The notes under the pieces: generated by a model
Told to the model about the DNA's origin: nothing
The model's database searches: none
What the model saw: only the letters and a program-made list of their open reading frames with translations
Source of the DNA: Nocardioides islandensis
GTDB lineage: Bacteria; Actinomycetota; Actinomycetes; Propionibacteriales; Nocardioidaceae
Assembly: GCF_015352455.1 (NCBI RefSeq)
Contig: NZ_JADKPN010000002.1
Coordinates: 310,001 to 374,000 of the forward strand
Direction: 5' to 3'
DNA length: 64,000 nucleotides
In this document: positions 1 through 9,514 of the stretch, piece by piece
Position numbering within the stretch: the stretch's first letter is position 1
Layout: the number at the start of each line of letters is the position of its first letter
Translations under genes and position numbers: made by a program

Positions 1-304
1 ACGCCACGAGGGCCGCCAGGTGTGCCGCGAGCAGTCCCGACGCCGCGACCAGCACCCAGACCGACACCTCGGTCGTGTCGCTCGAGGCCCACGAGAAGCC
101 GACCGCGAGCAGCGCGACGGCGCCGACCACCGACTCCGGCAGCAGCGTCCAGCCGACGCCGAGCACGAGCACGATGAGCACGCCCCACGCCGGCGGGGCT
201 CCCAGGGACGGGGTGCGGGCGAACAGGGCGACGAGGGGACCGGCCACCATCACCACCCGGAGCACCCACTGCCCCGCGGTCCAGCTCCGCCAGATCGAGA
301 TCAT
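1..304 (-). CDS. Membrane protein, C-terminal part outside the window
   Basis: This reading frame starts with an ATG that overlaps the TGA of the DUF58 gene (ATGA) and runs off the left edge after 101 codons. It begins MISIWRSWTAGQWVLRVVMV and is rich in Leu, Val, Ala and Gly, with at least three hydrophobic stretches (about residues 13-25, 39-50 and 57-70) separated by short polar loops. Codon use is strongly G/C-ending like its neighbours, so it is very probably a real gene although no domain is recognisable. The overlap makes it the next gene of the MoxR-DUF58 operon; families in this position are usually integral membrane proteins working with the DUF58 protein. Function unknown. Confidence 0.7.
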   Translation of the reverse strand, partial: MISIWRSWTAGQWVLRVVMVAGPLVALFARTPSLGAPPAWGVLIVLVLGVGWTLLPESVVGAVALLAVGFSWASSDTTEVSVWVLVAASGLLAAHLAALVA

Positions 305-1586
305 CGGACCCGTACCTGCGGCAGCTGGGCGCGCCGGGCCAGCCGGTGCAGCACGTCGTCCAGCGTGCCCGGGCCGCGCCACTGGACGACCGGACAGCCC
401 TGCCGCGCCAGCGCGGTCAGCAGGTGCTCGCGCTCGGTGCGGCGCAGCCGCCAGGCCAGGTCGGCGACCTGTCCGTCCGTGTCTTCCGGCGCCAGCGCCG
501 CGGCCTCGTCCGGGAGGGTGTCCACCGCGATGAGCGGCAGGCCGCGCCGGTGCAGCGAGGCGGCCGCCGTCACCACCGCGTCGGCCAGCAACGGCGACAG
601 CACGATCACGACCGTGCCGGCGGTGGCGCCGAAGCGCAGCCGCTCGGTGGCGTCGTCGCGCAGCCGGGCGGGGCGTACGCCGGCCAGCCGGCCCAGGATC
701 TGCCGCAGGTGGCGCTGACCCGCGCCGTAGCCGACCGTCTCCCACGCGCCGCCGATCACGCGCAGGGCGACCCGGTCGCCGTTGCGCGTGAAGTGCTCGG
801 CGAGCGCACTGGCCGCCCGCATGGTGACGTCGAGGCTGCTGGCTCCAGCGCCGACGCCGCCCGAGCGGCCGAAGTCCGAGAGCGCGTCCACGACCAGCAG
901 CACGCCGCTGTCCTCCTCGCCGCGCGAGGTGACGACGTGCAGGTCGCCGGTCCGCAGCGAGACCCGCCAGTTGATCCGGCGCAGCCGGTCACCGGACTGG
1001 AAGGGCCGGATGCCCGCGAACTCGGTGCCGTCGCCGACCCGCCGCGACCGGTTCGAGCCGACCAGCCCCAGGGGCTGCGGCGCCTCCGCGGCACTGTCGA
1101 ACGGTGCGGACGCCGGCAGCACGGTCATCTCGATGCCGTGCTCGAGGACCGGCCCCCAGCGGTACCCCGCCCACGGGCTGGTCAGCGCCACCTTCTCCTC
1201 GCCCAGCGTGCGGCGGCCCCACCGGCGTGGGCTCACCTCCAGCGCGGGGACACCCGCGCTCAGCAGGCCACTGACCCGCCCGGAGGCCGGATGGAGGGCG
1301 ATGTACGGCGCCTGGGCGCTGATCCGGGTCACGTGCTCGACCCCGTCGGCCTCGGTGACCTGGAGCCGCGAGCGAGTGCCCTGCCCCTCGTAGAGCGACA
1401 CGTGGTCGAGCACGCCGCGCACGACGGGCGCGCTGGTCGGCCGCGAGATCAGCGCGAACGCCGCCAGCACCACGAACGGCGCGGCCAGCACCACCAGCGC
1501 AGGCTGCCCGAGCAGCACGGCGCCGCCGACGAGCAGCCCGCTCACCAGCAGGGCCCGGCTCAGCGCCGGCGTGATCTCCCAGCGGT

Positions 1587-1590
<4 letters not shown>
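301..1590 (-). CDS. DUF58 domain-containing protein
   Basis: This 429-residue protein has two hydrophobic segments near the N-terminus (about residues 10-50), a beta-rich middle and the DUF58 signature around GIRPFQSGDRLRRINWRVS, followed by a von Willebrand A-like fold (VLLVVDALSDFGRS, then TVVIVLSPL). DUF58 proteins are almost always encoded next to MoxR-type AAA+ ATPases and are thought to be clients or adaptors of them; the biochemical role is not settled. The ATG overlaps the TGA of the moxR-like gene upstream (ATGA), and the next gene overlaps this stop the same way, so the three are probably translationally coupled. Confidence 0.9.
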
Positions 1591-2579
<989 letters not shown>

Positions 2580-3059
2580 CTACAGCTCCTCGATCGTGGT
2601 GACACATCGGTCGATCTCGGCCCGGGACAGTCGACGCGGCGGTCCCGTGAGGATCGCGGCCACCTCCTCGCCGAGCAGGTGGGTCGCACCCGGGTCGTGC
2701 AGCCCGATGCCGTGCCGCTGGTGCAGCAGCCGGTCGGCCAGGTCGGCGAACCGGTCGCGCAGCGCGGGGTCGAGCTGCCGGGCGTCCAGGTGGCCCGAGA
2801 TGACGCGCGTGTACATGCCCAGCCGGGTGTCCTGGCCCGGCGGTGTCACCGACTGGATGGAGTCGACGCTCCAGTCCGGGCCGTCACCGATCACCGAGAT
2901 GTTGGCCAGTGCGAGCACGGCCATCACCACCGCGATGAGCAGCAGCAGGCGGCCGGGCCGCACGCCCACGTCGAAGGCCGCCATCAGGACCCAGGTGCCG
3001 CCGAAGGCCAGGCCGGTCACCGTCAGCCAGCGCCACCAGTAGCCGCTGATGCTCCTCAT
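2580..3059 (-). CDS. Small membrane protein of the MoxR-DUF58 operon
   Basis: The ATG overlaps the TGA of the DUF4129 gene (ATGA), giving 159 residues starting MRSISGYWWRWLTVTG; a longer frame exists upstream but lies wholly inside the DUF4129 gene. Two transmembrane helices are evident (about residues 12-28 and 37-56), then a cytosolic-looking charged tail containing GARHLLG-like and LSRAEIDRC segments. I do not recognise a family. In many related operons this position is held by a DUF4350 protein, but I do not see that fold here. Coupling to both neighbours suggests it belongs to the MoxR/DUF58 membrane complex; that is inference. Confidence 0.8.
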   Translation of the reverse strand: MRSISGYWWRWLTVTGLAFGGTWVLMAAFDVGVRPGRLLLLIAVVMAVLALANISVIGDGPDWSVDSIQSVTPPGQDTRLGMYTRVISGHLDARQLDPALRDRFADLADRLLHQRHGIGLHDPGATHLLGEEVAAILTGPPRRLSRAEIDRCVTTIEEL

Positions 3060-3802
3060 GGGGCGCTCACCCGGCCCACGGACAGGTGGACGGCGTCCAG
3101 GGCCTCCACGGCACGCGCGCGGTTGTCCTCGGTGACGTCGTGGGCGGAGTACCGCGCGTCGCGGTAGAGCTCGGCCAGCACGGCCACCGCCGCGCTGTCG
3201 GCGCAGACCCGGTCGAGGAGGCGGAGCGTGAACTCCGAGGAGGTCTCCCAAGGGTGGCGGCGTACGCCGGCCCGCTCGGCCACCCGCTCGAAGCGGTGCC
3301 AGCACTCGACGATGGCGTTGCGGGGCTCACCTTCCTCCAGCGCGGCGCGCTGGGCGCGCGCCCCGGCTGCGAGTGCCTCGGCCAGCAGGGCGGGCGAGTC
3401 CAGCGGGTCGAACTCCACCTCGTCCGGCTCGGGCTCGCGGCGCCGTCGCCAGTCACGGGTGAGCAGCCACCGCACCACCGTCAGCAGCACCGCCAGCATG
3501 ACGATGGTCGCGAGGAGGGTGGCGACGATCGTGACGACCGTGAACAGCACGTCGCGGTCACCCTTGCCCTCCGGGAGGGCCGTGCCGCCCTGGTCGGGCG
3601 TCGAGGTCGCGGTCGTGGGCGGGATCGAGACGTTGGTCGGCGGGTTGCCCGGGTCGGTGACGACCTCCTGGGGCCCGATCGACGCGGCCCAGGTGACGAG
3701 CAGCAGCAGCAGCGCCACGGCCCCGAGCACGCCGACGACCGCCGTCACCGACGCACGAGCGGCGCTCGTGCCGGTGCCGGGGATGTCGTCCGCGTCGGGC
3801 AT
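3056..3802 (-). CDS. DUF4129 domain-containing membrane protein
   Basis: A 248-residue protein with two transmembrane helices (about 20-40 and 87-110) flanking an extracellular Thr/Pro-rich segment. The C-terminal cytosolic domain has the DUF4129 pattern: ALEEGEPRNAIVECWHRFE, then GVRRHPWETSSEFTLRLL and LYRDARYSAHDV. DUF4129 is often the C-terminal domain of transglutaminase-like proteins; here it stands alone, as usual in actinobacterial MoxR clusters. It is the first gene of the operon. The ATG lies 7 nt after a TAGGTT box with no Shine-Dalgarno sequence, so a leaderless transcript is likely. Confidence 0.88.
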   Translation of the reverse strand: MPDADDIPGTGTSAARASVTAVVGVLGAVALLLLLVTWAASIGPQEVVTDPGNPPTNVSIPPTTATSTPDQGGTALPEGKGDRDVLFTVVTIVATLLATIVMLAVLLTVVRWLLTRDWRRRREPEPDEVEFDPLDSPALLAEALAAGARAQRAALEEGEPRNAIVECWHRFERVAERAGVRRHPWETSSEFTLRLLDRVCADSAAVAVLAELYRDARYSAHDVTEDNRARAVEALDAVHLSVGRVSAP

Positions 3803-3809
3803 GCGCCTG

Positions 3810-3815
3810 AACCTA
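3810..3815 (-). promoter_or_regulatory. Likely -10 box of a leaderless promoter (MoxR operon)
   Basis: On the minus strand TAGGTT stands 7 nt before the ATG of the DUF4129 gene, the spacing expected if transcription starts at the A of the start codon. TANNNT is the usual actinobacterial -10 form. No convincing -35 hexamer was found. Confidence 0.5.
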
Positions 3816-3939
3816 CCGAGCGCCGCCCCCGGCGTCGCCCGGAGAGCAAGATCACAAGTGCGTCACGATCGAGATTTCCCTTGTGGAGAAGGGCTTTCGA
3901 GGCAGGGGCATTGTCGGTGGTCGGTGCTTGGGTTGGTAC

Positions 3940-5001
3940 ATGAGCACAACGGTGGTGGAGTCGTTCGAGGTCGACGACCTCGGCGGTCTCGACGCCGCTG
4001 GTGTGCTCGACGCGCTCTCCGAGACCGAGCACCAGGAGCGTCGCGCGTCTGCACGGAAGCTGGCGCTGGCCTACCAGTGGGCCGTGCTGCACCCCGCGAT
4101 CGACCGCTCGAACTTCCTGGAGTCCCCCGAGGTGCTGGGCGGGGACGGCACCCCGATGGTGGCGGCGTTCACCGCCGAACCCCTCGCCGTGCGGCTGCGG
4201 ATCACCCCCGGCGCGGCCGCCGCCCTGATCGGCGACGCCCTCGACCTGGTCCACCGCCACCCGCGGCTGTGGGACAAGGTCCAGACCCTGCGGGTGCCGG
4301 CCTGGCAGGCCCGCCGCGTCGCCCAACAGACCCGCCGCCTCCCGCTGCCCAGCGCCCGCTGGGTCGACCAGCAGCTCGCCGCCCGGTCCGATGACGCCTG
4401 CGGGCCGGTGATCGTGGACCGGCTCGTCGCCCACATCACCGCGACCGCCGAACCCGAGACCCACCAGCAACGCGAACAGGCCGCCCAGGCGTCGTGGGAC
4501 GTGACCCTCACCCACCCCGACCCCACCCTGTTCGCCGGCACCAGCCACCTCGACATCACCGGCGACACCCTGGTCCTGCACGAGCTGAGCGACCTGGTCG
4601 ACCAGGTCGCCCACCAGCTCCTCCTCGACGGCGACCACAAGCTCCGCCAATGGGTCGGCCACCACCAGGTCACCTTCGTCCCCGTCCTCAACACCGCCCG
4701 CGGCGACGCCGTCGACGTCCACGACCCCCCACCGTGGATGCGGGAGCAGGTCATCCTCCGCGACCAGCACTGCGTCTTCCCCGGCTGCACCCGCGACGCC
4801 CGCACCTGCGACCTCGACCACACCACCCCCTACCAGCCCGACGACCCACCCCATTCATTGGCCGGCCAAACCCACCCCGACAACCTCGCCTGCCTGTGCA
4901 GGAGACACCACCGCGCCAAGACCCACGGACCCTGGCGCTACACCCGCACGCCCGACGGCAGGTACGTCTGGACCGGGCCCCAGGCGTTCTCGAAGTCGTA
5001 G
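3940..5001 (+). CDS. DUF222 / HNH endonuclease (13E12 repeat-like)
   Basis: Starting from the ATG of MSTTVVESF the protein has 353 residues; an in-frame ATG 57 nt upstream (3883) is possible but would add an atypical Gly/Arg-rich leader. The N-terminal two thirds is helical DUF222-type sequence (QWAVLHPAIDRSNFLE, ITPGAAAALIGDAL). The C-terminus holds an HNH nuclease: CVFPGCTRDARTCDLDHTTP, then NLACLCRRHHRAKTHGPW, with the catalytic His and four zinc-binding Cys positions intact. This is the architecture of the mycobacterial 13E12 repeat proteins, which occur in many copies per genome and behave like mobile or selfish genes. Its 3' end overlaps a small ORF on the other strand, which fits an insertion. 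The in vivo role is not established. Confidence 0.88.
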   Translation: MSTTVVESFEVDDLGGLDAAGVLDALSETEHQERRASARKLALAYQWAVLHPAIDRSNFLESPEVLGGDGTPMVAAFTAEPLAVRLRITPGAAAALIGDALDLVHRHPRLWDKVQTLRVPAWQARRVAQQTRRLPLPSARWVDQQLAARSDDACGPVIVDRLVAHITATAEPETHQQREQAAQASWDVTLTHPDPTLFAGTSHLDITGDTLVLHELSDLVDQVAHQLLLDGDHKLRQWVGHHQVTFVPVLNTARGDAVDVHDPPPWMREQVILRDQHCVFPGCTRDARTCDLDHTTPYQPDDPPHSLAGQTHPDNLACLCRRHHRAKTHGPWRYTRTPDGRYVWTGPQAFSKS

Positions 5002-5114
5002 TAGGCCTGCCGGTGCTCGCTGGCGTTCCAGTCACGCTGGGTGAACCACAGCGTCCAGTACACGAGGTCGAGGACGATCGCGACGACGCGCATGACCTCG
5101 ATGGTGCGGCGCAT
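4938..5114 (-). CDS. Small one-helix membrane protein, possibly truncated
   Basis: A 58-codon frame beginning MRRTIEVMRVVAIVLDLVYW and continuing TLWFTQRDWNASEHRQAYYD. It has one clear hydrophobic helix (residues 8-26) and third positions that are nearly all G or C, like genuine genes here. The last 21 codons lie under the 3' end of the convergent HNH gene (63-nt overlap), so the original C-terminus may have been replaced when the HNH gene arrived. No clear Shine-Dalgarno sequence precedes the ATG. Family unknown; it could also be chance coding-like sequence. Confidence 0.45.
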   Translation of the reverse strand: MRRTIEVMRVVAIVLDLVYWTLWFTQRDWNASEHRQAYYDFENAWGPVQTYLPSGVRV

Positions 5115-5154
5115 GCCCGCAGTATCGCGGGACCGGAGCAGCCATGGCGCCCAC

Positions 5155-6963
5155 TCACATCGGCTTGCGAGGCACCTTCAGGCGGTTGCTGACCAGGCCG
5201 GCGTAGCGACTGCCGCCGCCGGTCTCGAAGGCAGGTACTTTCACCCGCACCTTGCGGAACCGGTACGGCACGCGGAACCGCAGGACGACCGGCTTGCGGT
5301 ACGTCGATCGGGCGATCGTCCGCCAGGAGCCGTCGGCCAGGCGGCCTTGGAGCTTGACCGGCCGCCGCGGGCTGGCGCACGACGAGCAGACGTAGTGGAG
5401 CACGAGCCTGGCCTCGAGTCGCGCCGCGCCGGATCCCCGGGTCCAGGTGGCGGACTTCAGCCTCGCGGAACCGTGGTAGGCGCCGGGCTGCGGTGTGGGG
5501 CCAGGTGTGATCGGTGTGTCGGCTCCGAGCACGAGGTACCAGTTCCCGTCGCCGTGGGAGTTCGGGCCCGGGGTCGAGTACGACACCCCCGACCCCGTCG
5601 CCGCAACGACGGCTCCGGAGTACGGGTCGACCCAGTTCGCCCGGAAGCCGGCTGCCAGCTTCGTGGTGTCCACGCTGATGGTGCGGGCGACCGGCGTGTA
5701 CAGCACGGCGAGGGTGCCGTCCGGAGCCACCGCACCGGTGAGGTAGTCGTTCTGCGGGTCGGTGGCGTCGTACCCGCCACCATTGCCGCCCGAGGGGATC
5801 GCCGCGAGCTTGGTGCCTCGCGCTGAGGTGATGAACGACGAGCCGAAGTCGGGCACGAGCTTCCACCAGCCGTCGAGCGAGGTGAACCAACGGATCGTCG
5901 CCGGCCATGGACCATTCGGGAACGTGAGCTGGGACAGGGCGGCGTGCGCGCCCGACCCCCATTCCCAGGTGGCCTCGGAGCCGTAGTAGGAGCCCTGGGA
6001 GCCCGAGGTCAGGGCCCATCCGAGGTTGTCGGCCAGCACGTGCCAGTCGTAGTCGTCGTTCGTGGCCGACTGGTCGTAGTGCCCGTTCGCGAAGAGCGTC
6101 GGCCGCGTCGGGCCGCTCAACTGGTAGTCGCGCTGGGTCTCGAGGTACGACGCGTTGTAGGAGTAGACCTCGTCGTGGTCGACGTCCGCGTCGGCGCCGA
6201 ACGTCCCGATGGGGCTCGAGGCGGAGTCGGTGCGGCTGTTGGACTCCGCCATGTGCTGCACCGTGATCAGGTGGGTGTCCCCGGTCGCGCGGATCGCGTC
6301 GGCGATGGCTTGGTAGCTGGCGTCGGCGTAGCCGAAGTCGTCCACCCCGAACTCGTAGACAATGTTGGGACGGCCCTGGTAGCGCGCGCCGATCGCGGTC
6401 CCGTAGGCCGCGCCGTTGGTCGGGTTCAGCCCGCTCAGCGCGCCACCGCTGGCCTCGGCGTACGACGACGCCAGGTTGAGGATCACGGTGATGCCCTGGG
6501 CCGCCATCGCGTCGATGAACTGGTCGACCCGCGTCCAGTAGGCGTTGTTGAGGTTGCCGATCGCGCCGGAGACGAACGGTGCGATGCCGTCCCAGGTGGT
6601 GCCGTTCTGGTGCGAGCCGGCGGCGCCGCTGACGGCCAGGGTCAGCACCCCGTTGAAGCCGTTCGCCGCCTGCTCGGCGGCGTACGACGCGAACACCGCC
6701 CGGGGAGTGGTGCCCGCCCCGAGCTCCTTCCACTCTCCGGCGTTGGCGATGAGGTTCCACTGGTGGTCCCAGAAGAGGGCGACCGGAGCGCCGTTCTGGT
6801 CCAGGAAGTAGCGGCCAGTGGCGCTCACGGCACGGATCCAGTGGGCCGTGGTGGCGCCGCCCGCAGCCCGGCTCGAGCCGGCCCCGGTCTCGACGACCGG
6901 CGCGGCGACGGCGGCCACCGCCACGGCCAGGGCGGCGACGGCCACCGAGATCGAGCGCTTCAC
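5155..6963 (-). CDS. Secreted apiosidase-like glycoside hydrolase (DUF4038)
   Basis: I place the start at the GTG of VKRSISVAVAALAVA (602 residues), because a classical signal peptide follows at once; a TTG start 57 nt upstream only adds a polar leader. After the signal peptide comes a DUF4038/apiosidase-like (beta/alpha)8 domain: GRYFLDQNGAPVALFWDHQW, VFASYAAEQAANGFNGV, ITVILNLASSYAEASG, then the likely acid/base region NIVYEFGVDDFGYADASYQ. About residues 390-490 resemble the beta-sandwich domain that follows this catalytic domain (LAVLYTPVARTISVDTTKLA), and the C-terminus (490-602) is another Arg/Ser-rich beta domain. The substrate, probably a plant or fungal glycan, is not deducible. It stands alone between the HNH region and a protease gene. 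Confidence 0.8.
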   Translation of the reverse strand: MKRSISVAVAALAVAVAAVAAPVVETGAGSSRAAGGATTAHWIRAVSATGRYFLDQNGAPVALFWDHQWNLIANAGEWKELGAGTTPRAVFASYAAEQAANGFNGVLTLAVSGAAGSHQNGTTWDGIAPFVSGAIGNLNNAYWTRVDQFIDAMAAQGITVILNLASSYAEASGGALSGLNPTNGAAYGTAIGARYQGRPNIVYEFGVDDFGYADASYQAIADAIRATGDTHLITVQHMAESNSRTDSASSPIGTFGADADVDHDEVYSYNASYLETQRDYQLSGPTRPTLFANGHYDQSATNDDYDWHVLADNLGWALTSGSQGSYYGSEATWEWGSGAHAALSQLTFPNGPWPATIRWFTSLDGWWKLVPDFGSSFITSARGTKLAAIPSGGNGGGYDATDPQNDYLTGAVAPDGTLAVLYTPVARTISVDTTKLAAGFRANWVDPYSGAVVAATGSGVSYSTPGPNSHGDGNWYLVLGADTPITPGPTPQPGAYHGSARLKSATWTRGSGAARLEARLVLHYVCSSCASPRRPVKLQGRLADGSWRTIARSTYRKPVVLRFRVPYRFRKVRVKVPAFETGGGSRYAGLVSNRLKVPRKPM

Positions 6964-7081
6964 ACTCCCAGTGTCATCTCTCGCACCCGGCCGTTCAGCC
7001 CACCCCGGTCGTATACCCAAATGCCGCTACCCCGTCCGGGGGGTGTGGACGGGGCAGCGGAAGGGTGGTGGTCCGTGTTGC

Positions 7082-7942
7082 CTAGAGCACCGGGTCGAAG
7101 GGCTCCGTGCCGTTGACGAGCGTCAGGCCCGAGATACCGGAGTGTGCCTGGGCGAACGCCAGCTCCTTGGCGATGTCGCCGATGTTGTTCGACGCCGGCA
7201 GCGGGGCCAGGCCGAGGGTCGACAGCACGCCGATGGCCTTGCCGTCGGTGCTCAGGAACGCCGAGCCCGAGTCGCCCGGGATGCCCGGGGACACGGTGTA
7301 CAGCGGGTGCGACCAGCCGCCGTCGGCGGCGTCGTCACCGAGGCTGATGCCCGTGTGCGGCGAGAGCTGGGAGATGCCGAAGCGCAGGCTGGAGTTGCCG
7401 TAGGTCCACACCCGGTCGCCGGCGGCCGTGCCGTCGGTGTCGATGCCGGTCGGGCCGCCCCAGAACGGGACGCTGGGGTTGACCTTCGAGACGTCGGCCG
7501 CGTCGACCTTGACCAGGGCCAGGTCGTTGTAGGCGCAGGTGTTCGCGTCGGTCGTGCCGAGCCGGTGCATGGTCACCCAGGAGCTGTAGACCAGCGTGCC
7601 GCTGCCGACCACGGTGCCCTCGTCGATGAGCGAGCCGCCCTCGTTGAACGTCACGCGGGTGCCGAGCGGCAGGGAGCCCGCCTGGCAGCCGTCGGTGTCC
7701 GTCGCGGTGCCCGTGCCCGCGCAGTGCGCGGCGTACCCGACGTAGGCGTTGCCCGAGCCGTCGGTGTAGACGAAGTTCGCGGTGCACTGGGCACCCTCGG
7801 TGTACATCATCGTGCCCGGGTGGATCTTGGCCGTGGCCGCCGGTGCCCAGGTGTTGGCGGCCGTGGCCTGCGGTGCGGCCAGGAACGCCGTCGCCAGCAG
7901 GGCCGCTCCGGCCAGAGCGGTCAGGAGTCGATTCGTGCGCAT
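7082..7942 (-). CDS. Secreted trypsin-like serine protease (S1 family)
   Basis: The start is the ATG of MRTNRLLTALAGAALLATAF, preceded by a good GGAAGG ribosome site; an ATG 45 nt upstream would bury the signal peptide. The 286-residue precursor has a signal peptide ending near ATAAN. The catalytic triad is intact: His73 in YAAHCAG, Asp140 in AYNDLALVKVD and Ser225 in IPGDSGSAF. Cys74/Cys86 and other cysteines could form disulfides, consistent with export. It resembles small actinobacterial secreted chymotrypsin-fold proteases without an obvious inhibitory propeptide. Monocistronic; the gene upstream ends at 8159 behind a palindromic repeat. Confidence 0.92.
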   Translation of the reverse strand: MRTNRLLTALAGAALLATAFLAAPQATAANTWAPAATAKIHPGTMMYTEGAQCTANFVYTDGSGNAYVGYAAHCAGTGTATDTDGCQAGSLPLGTRVTFNEGGSLIDEGTVVGSGTLVYSSWVTMHRLGTTDANTCAYNDLALVKVDAADVSKVNPSVPFWGGPTGIDTDGTAAGDRVWTYGNSSLRFGISQLSPHTGISLGDDAADGGWSHPLYTVSPGIPGDSGSAFLSTDGKAIGVLSTLGLAPLPASNNIGDIAKELAFAQAHSGISGLTLVNGTEPFDPVL

Positions 7943-8053
7943 GAAGGGGTGCCTTCCGTCCAGCGCGGCCGACGGGGGTGCGGCCACGTCGTTACGGAAG
8001 GGCTCAACTACGACGTCGCGCTGAGGTTACGGACGGGTAACCGCCGCCCATGG

Positions 8054-8149
8054 TGGTCGAGCCGGGCGAGCCCCTGGGCGAGCCCGTGTCGAGACCGCAT
8101 GCGTGGGTCTCGACACGCCTCGGCCGTGGCCGGCCTCACGGCTCGACTA
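8054..8149. repeat. Nested palindromic intergenic repeat (REP-like)
   Basis: Two nested inverted repeats lie between moeZ and the protease gene. The inner pair is a perfect 11-bp stem, GTGTCGAGACC at 8086-8096 and GGTCTCGACAC at 8106-8116. The outer pair is TGGTCGAGCCG at 8054-8064 with CGGCTCGACTA at 8139-8149. The element begins 10 bp after the moeZ stop, so it may end moeZ transcripts. The GGTCTCGACAC...GCTCGACCA type of palindrome is, as I recall, widespread between genes in Nocardioides and relatives. Confidence 0.75.
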
Positions 8150-8158
8150 GCATGGACG

Positions 8159-9367
8159 TCAGTAAGAAGGCTGCGACGGGTCGATCTGGTTGACCCAGGC
8201 GACGACCCCGCCGCCGACGTGGACGGCGTCGGAGTACCCCGCGCCCTTCACGACCGCGAGGGCCTCGGCGCTGCGGATGCCGGTCTTGCAGTAGATGACG
8301 AGCTGCTTGCCGGAGTCGACGCCGGGCAGCTCGCCGAGGGCGTGGCCGTTGAGGAACTCGCCCTTCGGGATCAGCACCGAGCCGGGGATCTTGTTGATCT
8401 CGTACTCGTTCGGCTCGCGCACGTCGACCAGCACCAGGTCGCGGCTGCCCTCGGCCTGCTCCTTGAGCATGTGCTCGAGCGTGGTGACCGAGATGGTCGA
8501 GCCCGAGGCGGCGTCCAGGGCCTCCTCGGAGACCGCGCCGCAGAAGTTGTCGTAGTCGATCAGCCCGGTGACCGTCGGGTTCTCCCCGCAGAGCGCGCAG
8601 TTGGGGTCCTTGCGCACCCGCAGCTTGCGCCACTCCAGCTCGAGGGCGTCGTAGATGACCAGCTTGCCGACGGCCGGGTCGCCGATGCCGGTGATCAGCT
8701 TGATCGCCTCGTTGACCTGGATCGAGCCGATGCTCGCGCAGAGCACGCCCAGCACGCCGCCCTCGGCGCAGCTCGGCACCATGCCCGGCGGGGGCGGCTC
8801 GGGGTAGAGGCAGCGGTAGCACGGCGCGTCCTCGGCGAGAGTCGGCGCGAACACCGAGGCCTGGCCGTCGAACCGGTAGATCGAGCCCCAGACGTAGGGG
8901 ATCCCCAGGAAGTACGCCGCGTCGTTGACCATGTAGCGGGTCGCGAAGTTGTCGGTGCCGTCGACGATCAGGTCGTAGCCCTCGAACACCTGCATGACGT
9001 TGTCGTTGTCGAGGCGCTCCTCGTGGAGCACGACGTCCACGTAGGGGTTGGTCTCGAGGACCGACTCCTTGGCCGACTGGGCCTTCGACCTGCCAACGTC
9101 GGACTGACCGTGGATGATCTGGCGCTGCAGGTTGGACTCGTCGACCTCGTCGAACTCGGCGATGCCGAGCGTGCCGACGCCGGCCGCGGCCAGGTACAGC
9201 AGGGCCGGGCTGCCCAGGCCGCCGGCGCCGATGACGAGCACCTTGGCGTTCTTCAGCCGCTTCTGCCCGGTCATGCCGACGTCGGGGATGATCAGGTGCC
9301 GGCTGTAGCGGCGTACCTCGTCGATCGTCAGCTCGGGGGCGGGCTCCACCAGGGGTGGGAAGGACAC
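8159..9367 (-). CDS. moeZ: Adenylyltransferase/sulfurtransferase MoeZ
   Basis: A 402-residue ThiF/MoeB-like E1 enzyme with a C-terminal rhodanese domain, the length and layout of actinobacterial MoeZ. The nucleotide-binding loop VLVIGAGGLGSPALLYL is at 43-59. Structural zinc is held by Cys183/Cys186 (CYRC) and Cys257/Cys260 (CALC). The rhodanese active-site Cys360 lies in VIYCKTGIRSAEA. MoeZ activates the C-terminal glycine of ubiquitin-like sulfur carriers (MoaD, CysO and others) by adenylation and then converts it to a thiocarboxylate, serving molybdopterin, cysteine and related sulfur pathways in the cytosol. It is followed by a palindromic repeat and seems monocistronic. Confidence 0.95.
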   Translation of the reverse strand: MSFPPLVEPAPELTIDEVRRYSRHLIIPDVGMTGQKRLKNAKVLVIGAGGLGSPALLYLAAAGVGTLGIAEFDEVDESNLQRQIIHGQSDVGRSKAQSAKESVLETNPYVDVVLHEERLDNDNVMQVFEGYDLIVDGTDNFATRYMVNDAAYFLGIPYVWGSIYRFDGQASVFAPTLAEDAPCYRCLYPEPPPPGMVPSCAEGGVLGVLCASIGSIQVNEAIKLITGIGDPAVGKLVIYDALELEWRKLRVRKDPNCALCGENPTVTGLIDYDNFCGAVSEEALDAASGSTISVTTLEHMLKEQAEGSRDLVLVDVREPNEYEINKIPGSVLIPKGEFLNGHALGELPGVDSGKQLVIYCKTGIRSAEALAVVKGAGYSDAVHVGGGVVAWVNQIDPSQPSY

Positions 9368-9501
9368 GGTTGCTCCTGGACCTGAGAAATGGGATCTGTG
9401 GGGACGTCCCGGGGAGAACGCCTCGGCGGGTGTCCATGTTCCCCGGCCCCGTCGCGCCCACCGGACCGCGTCCCGTCATCCGGACCCGACGTACTCCCGA
9501 G

Positions 9502-9507
9502 TAGGGT
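9502..9507 (+). promoter_or_regulatory. Likely -10 box of a leaderless promoter (TetR gene)
   Basis: TAGGGT lies 7 nt before the GTG start of the TetR gene. No ribosome-binding site lies between them, so the message is probably leaderless. This also decides the start codon. Confidence 0.5.
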
Positions 9508-9514
9508 CCCCCAC

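Noticed and set aside
6818..9385. Very long open frame (855 codons) on the plus strand opposite the protease and moeZ genes
   Set aside because: Rich in Arg, Val, His and Asp with no recognisable domain; it is the mirror of well-supported minus-strand genes and a by-product of high GC. The same holds for the 1015-codon frame opposite secA.
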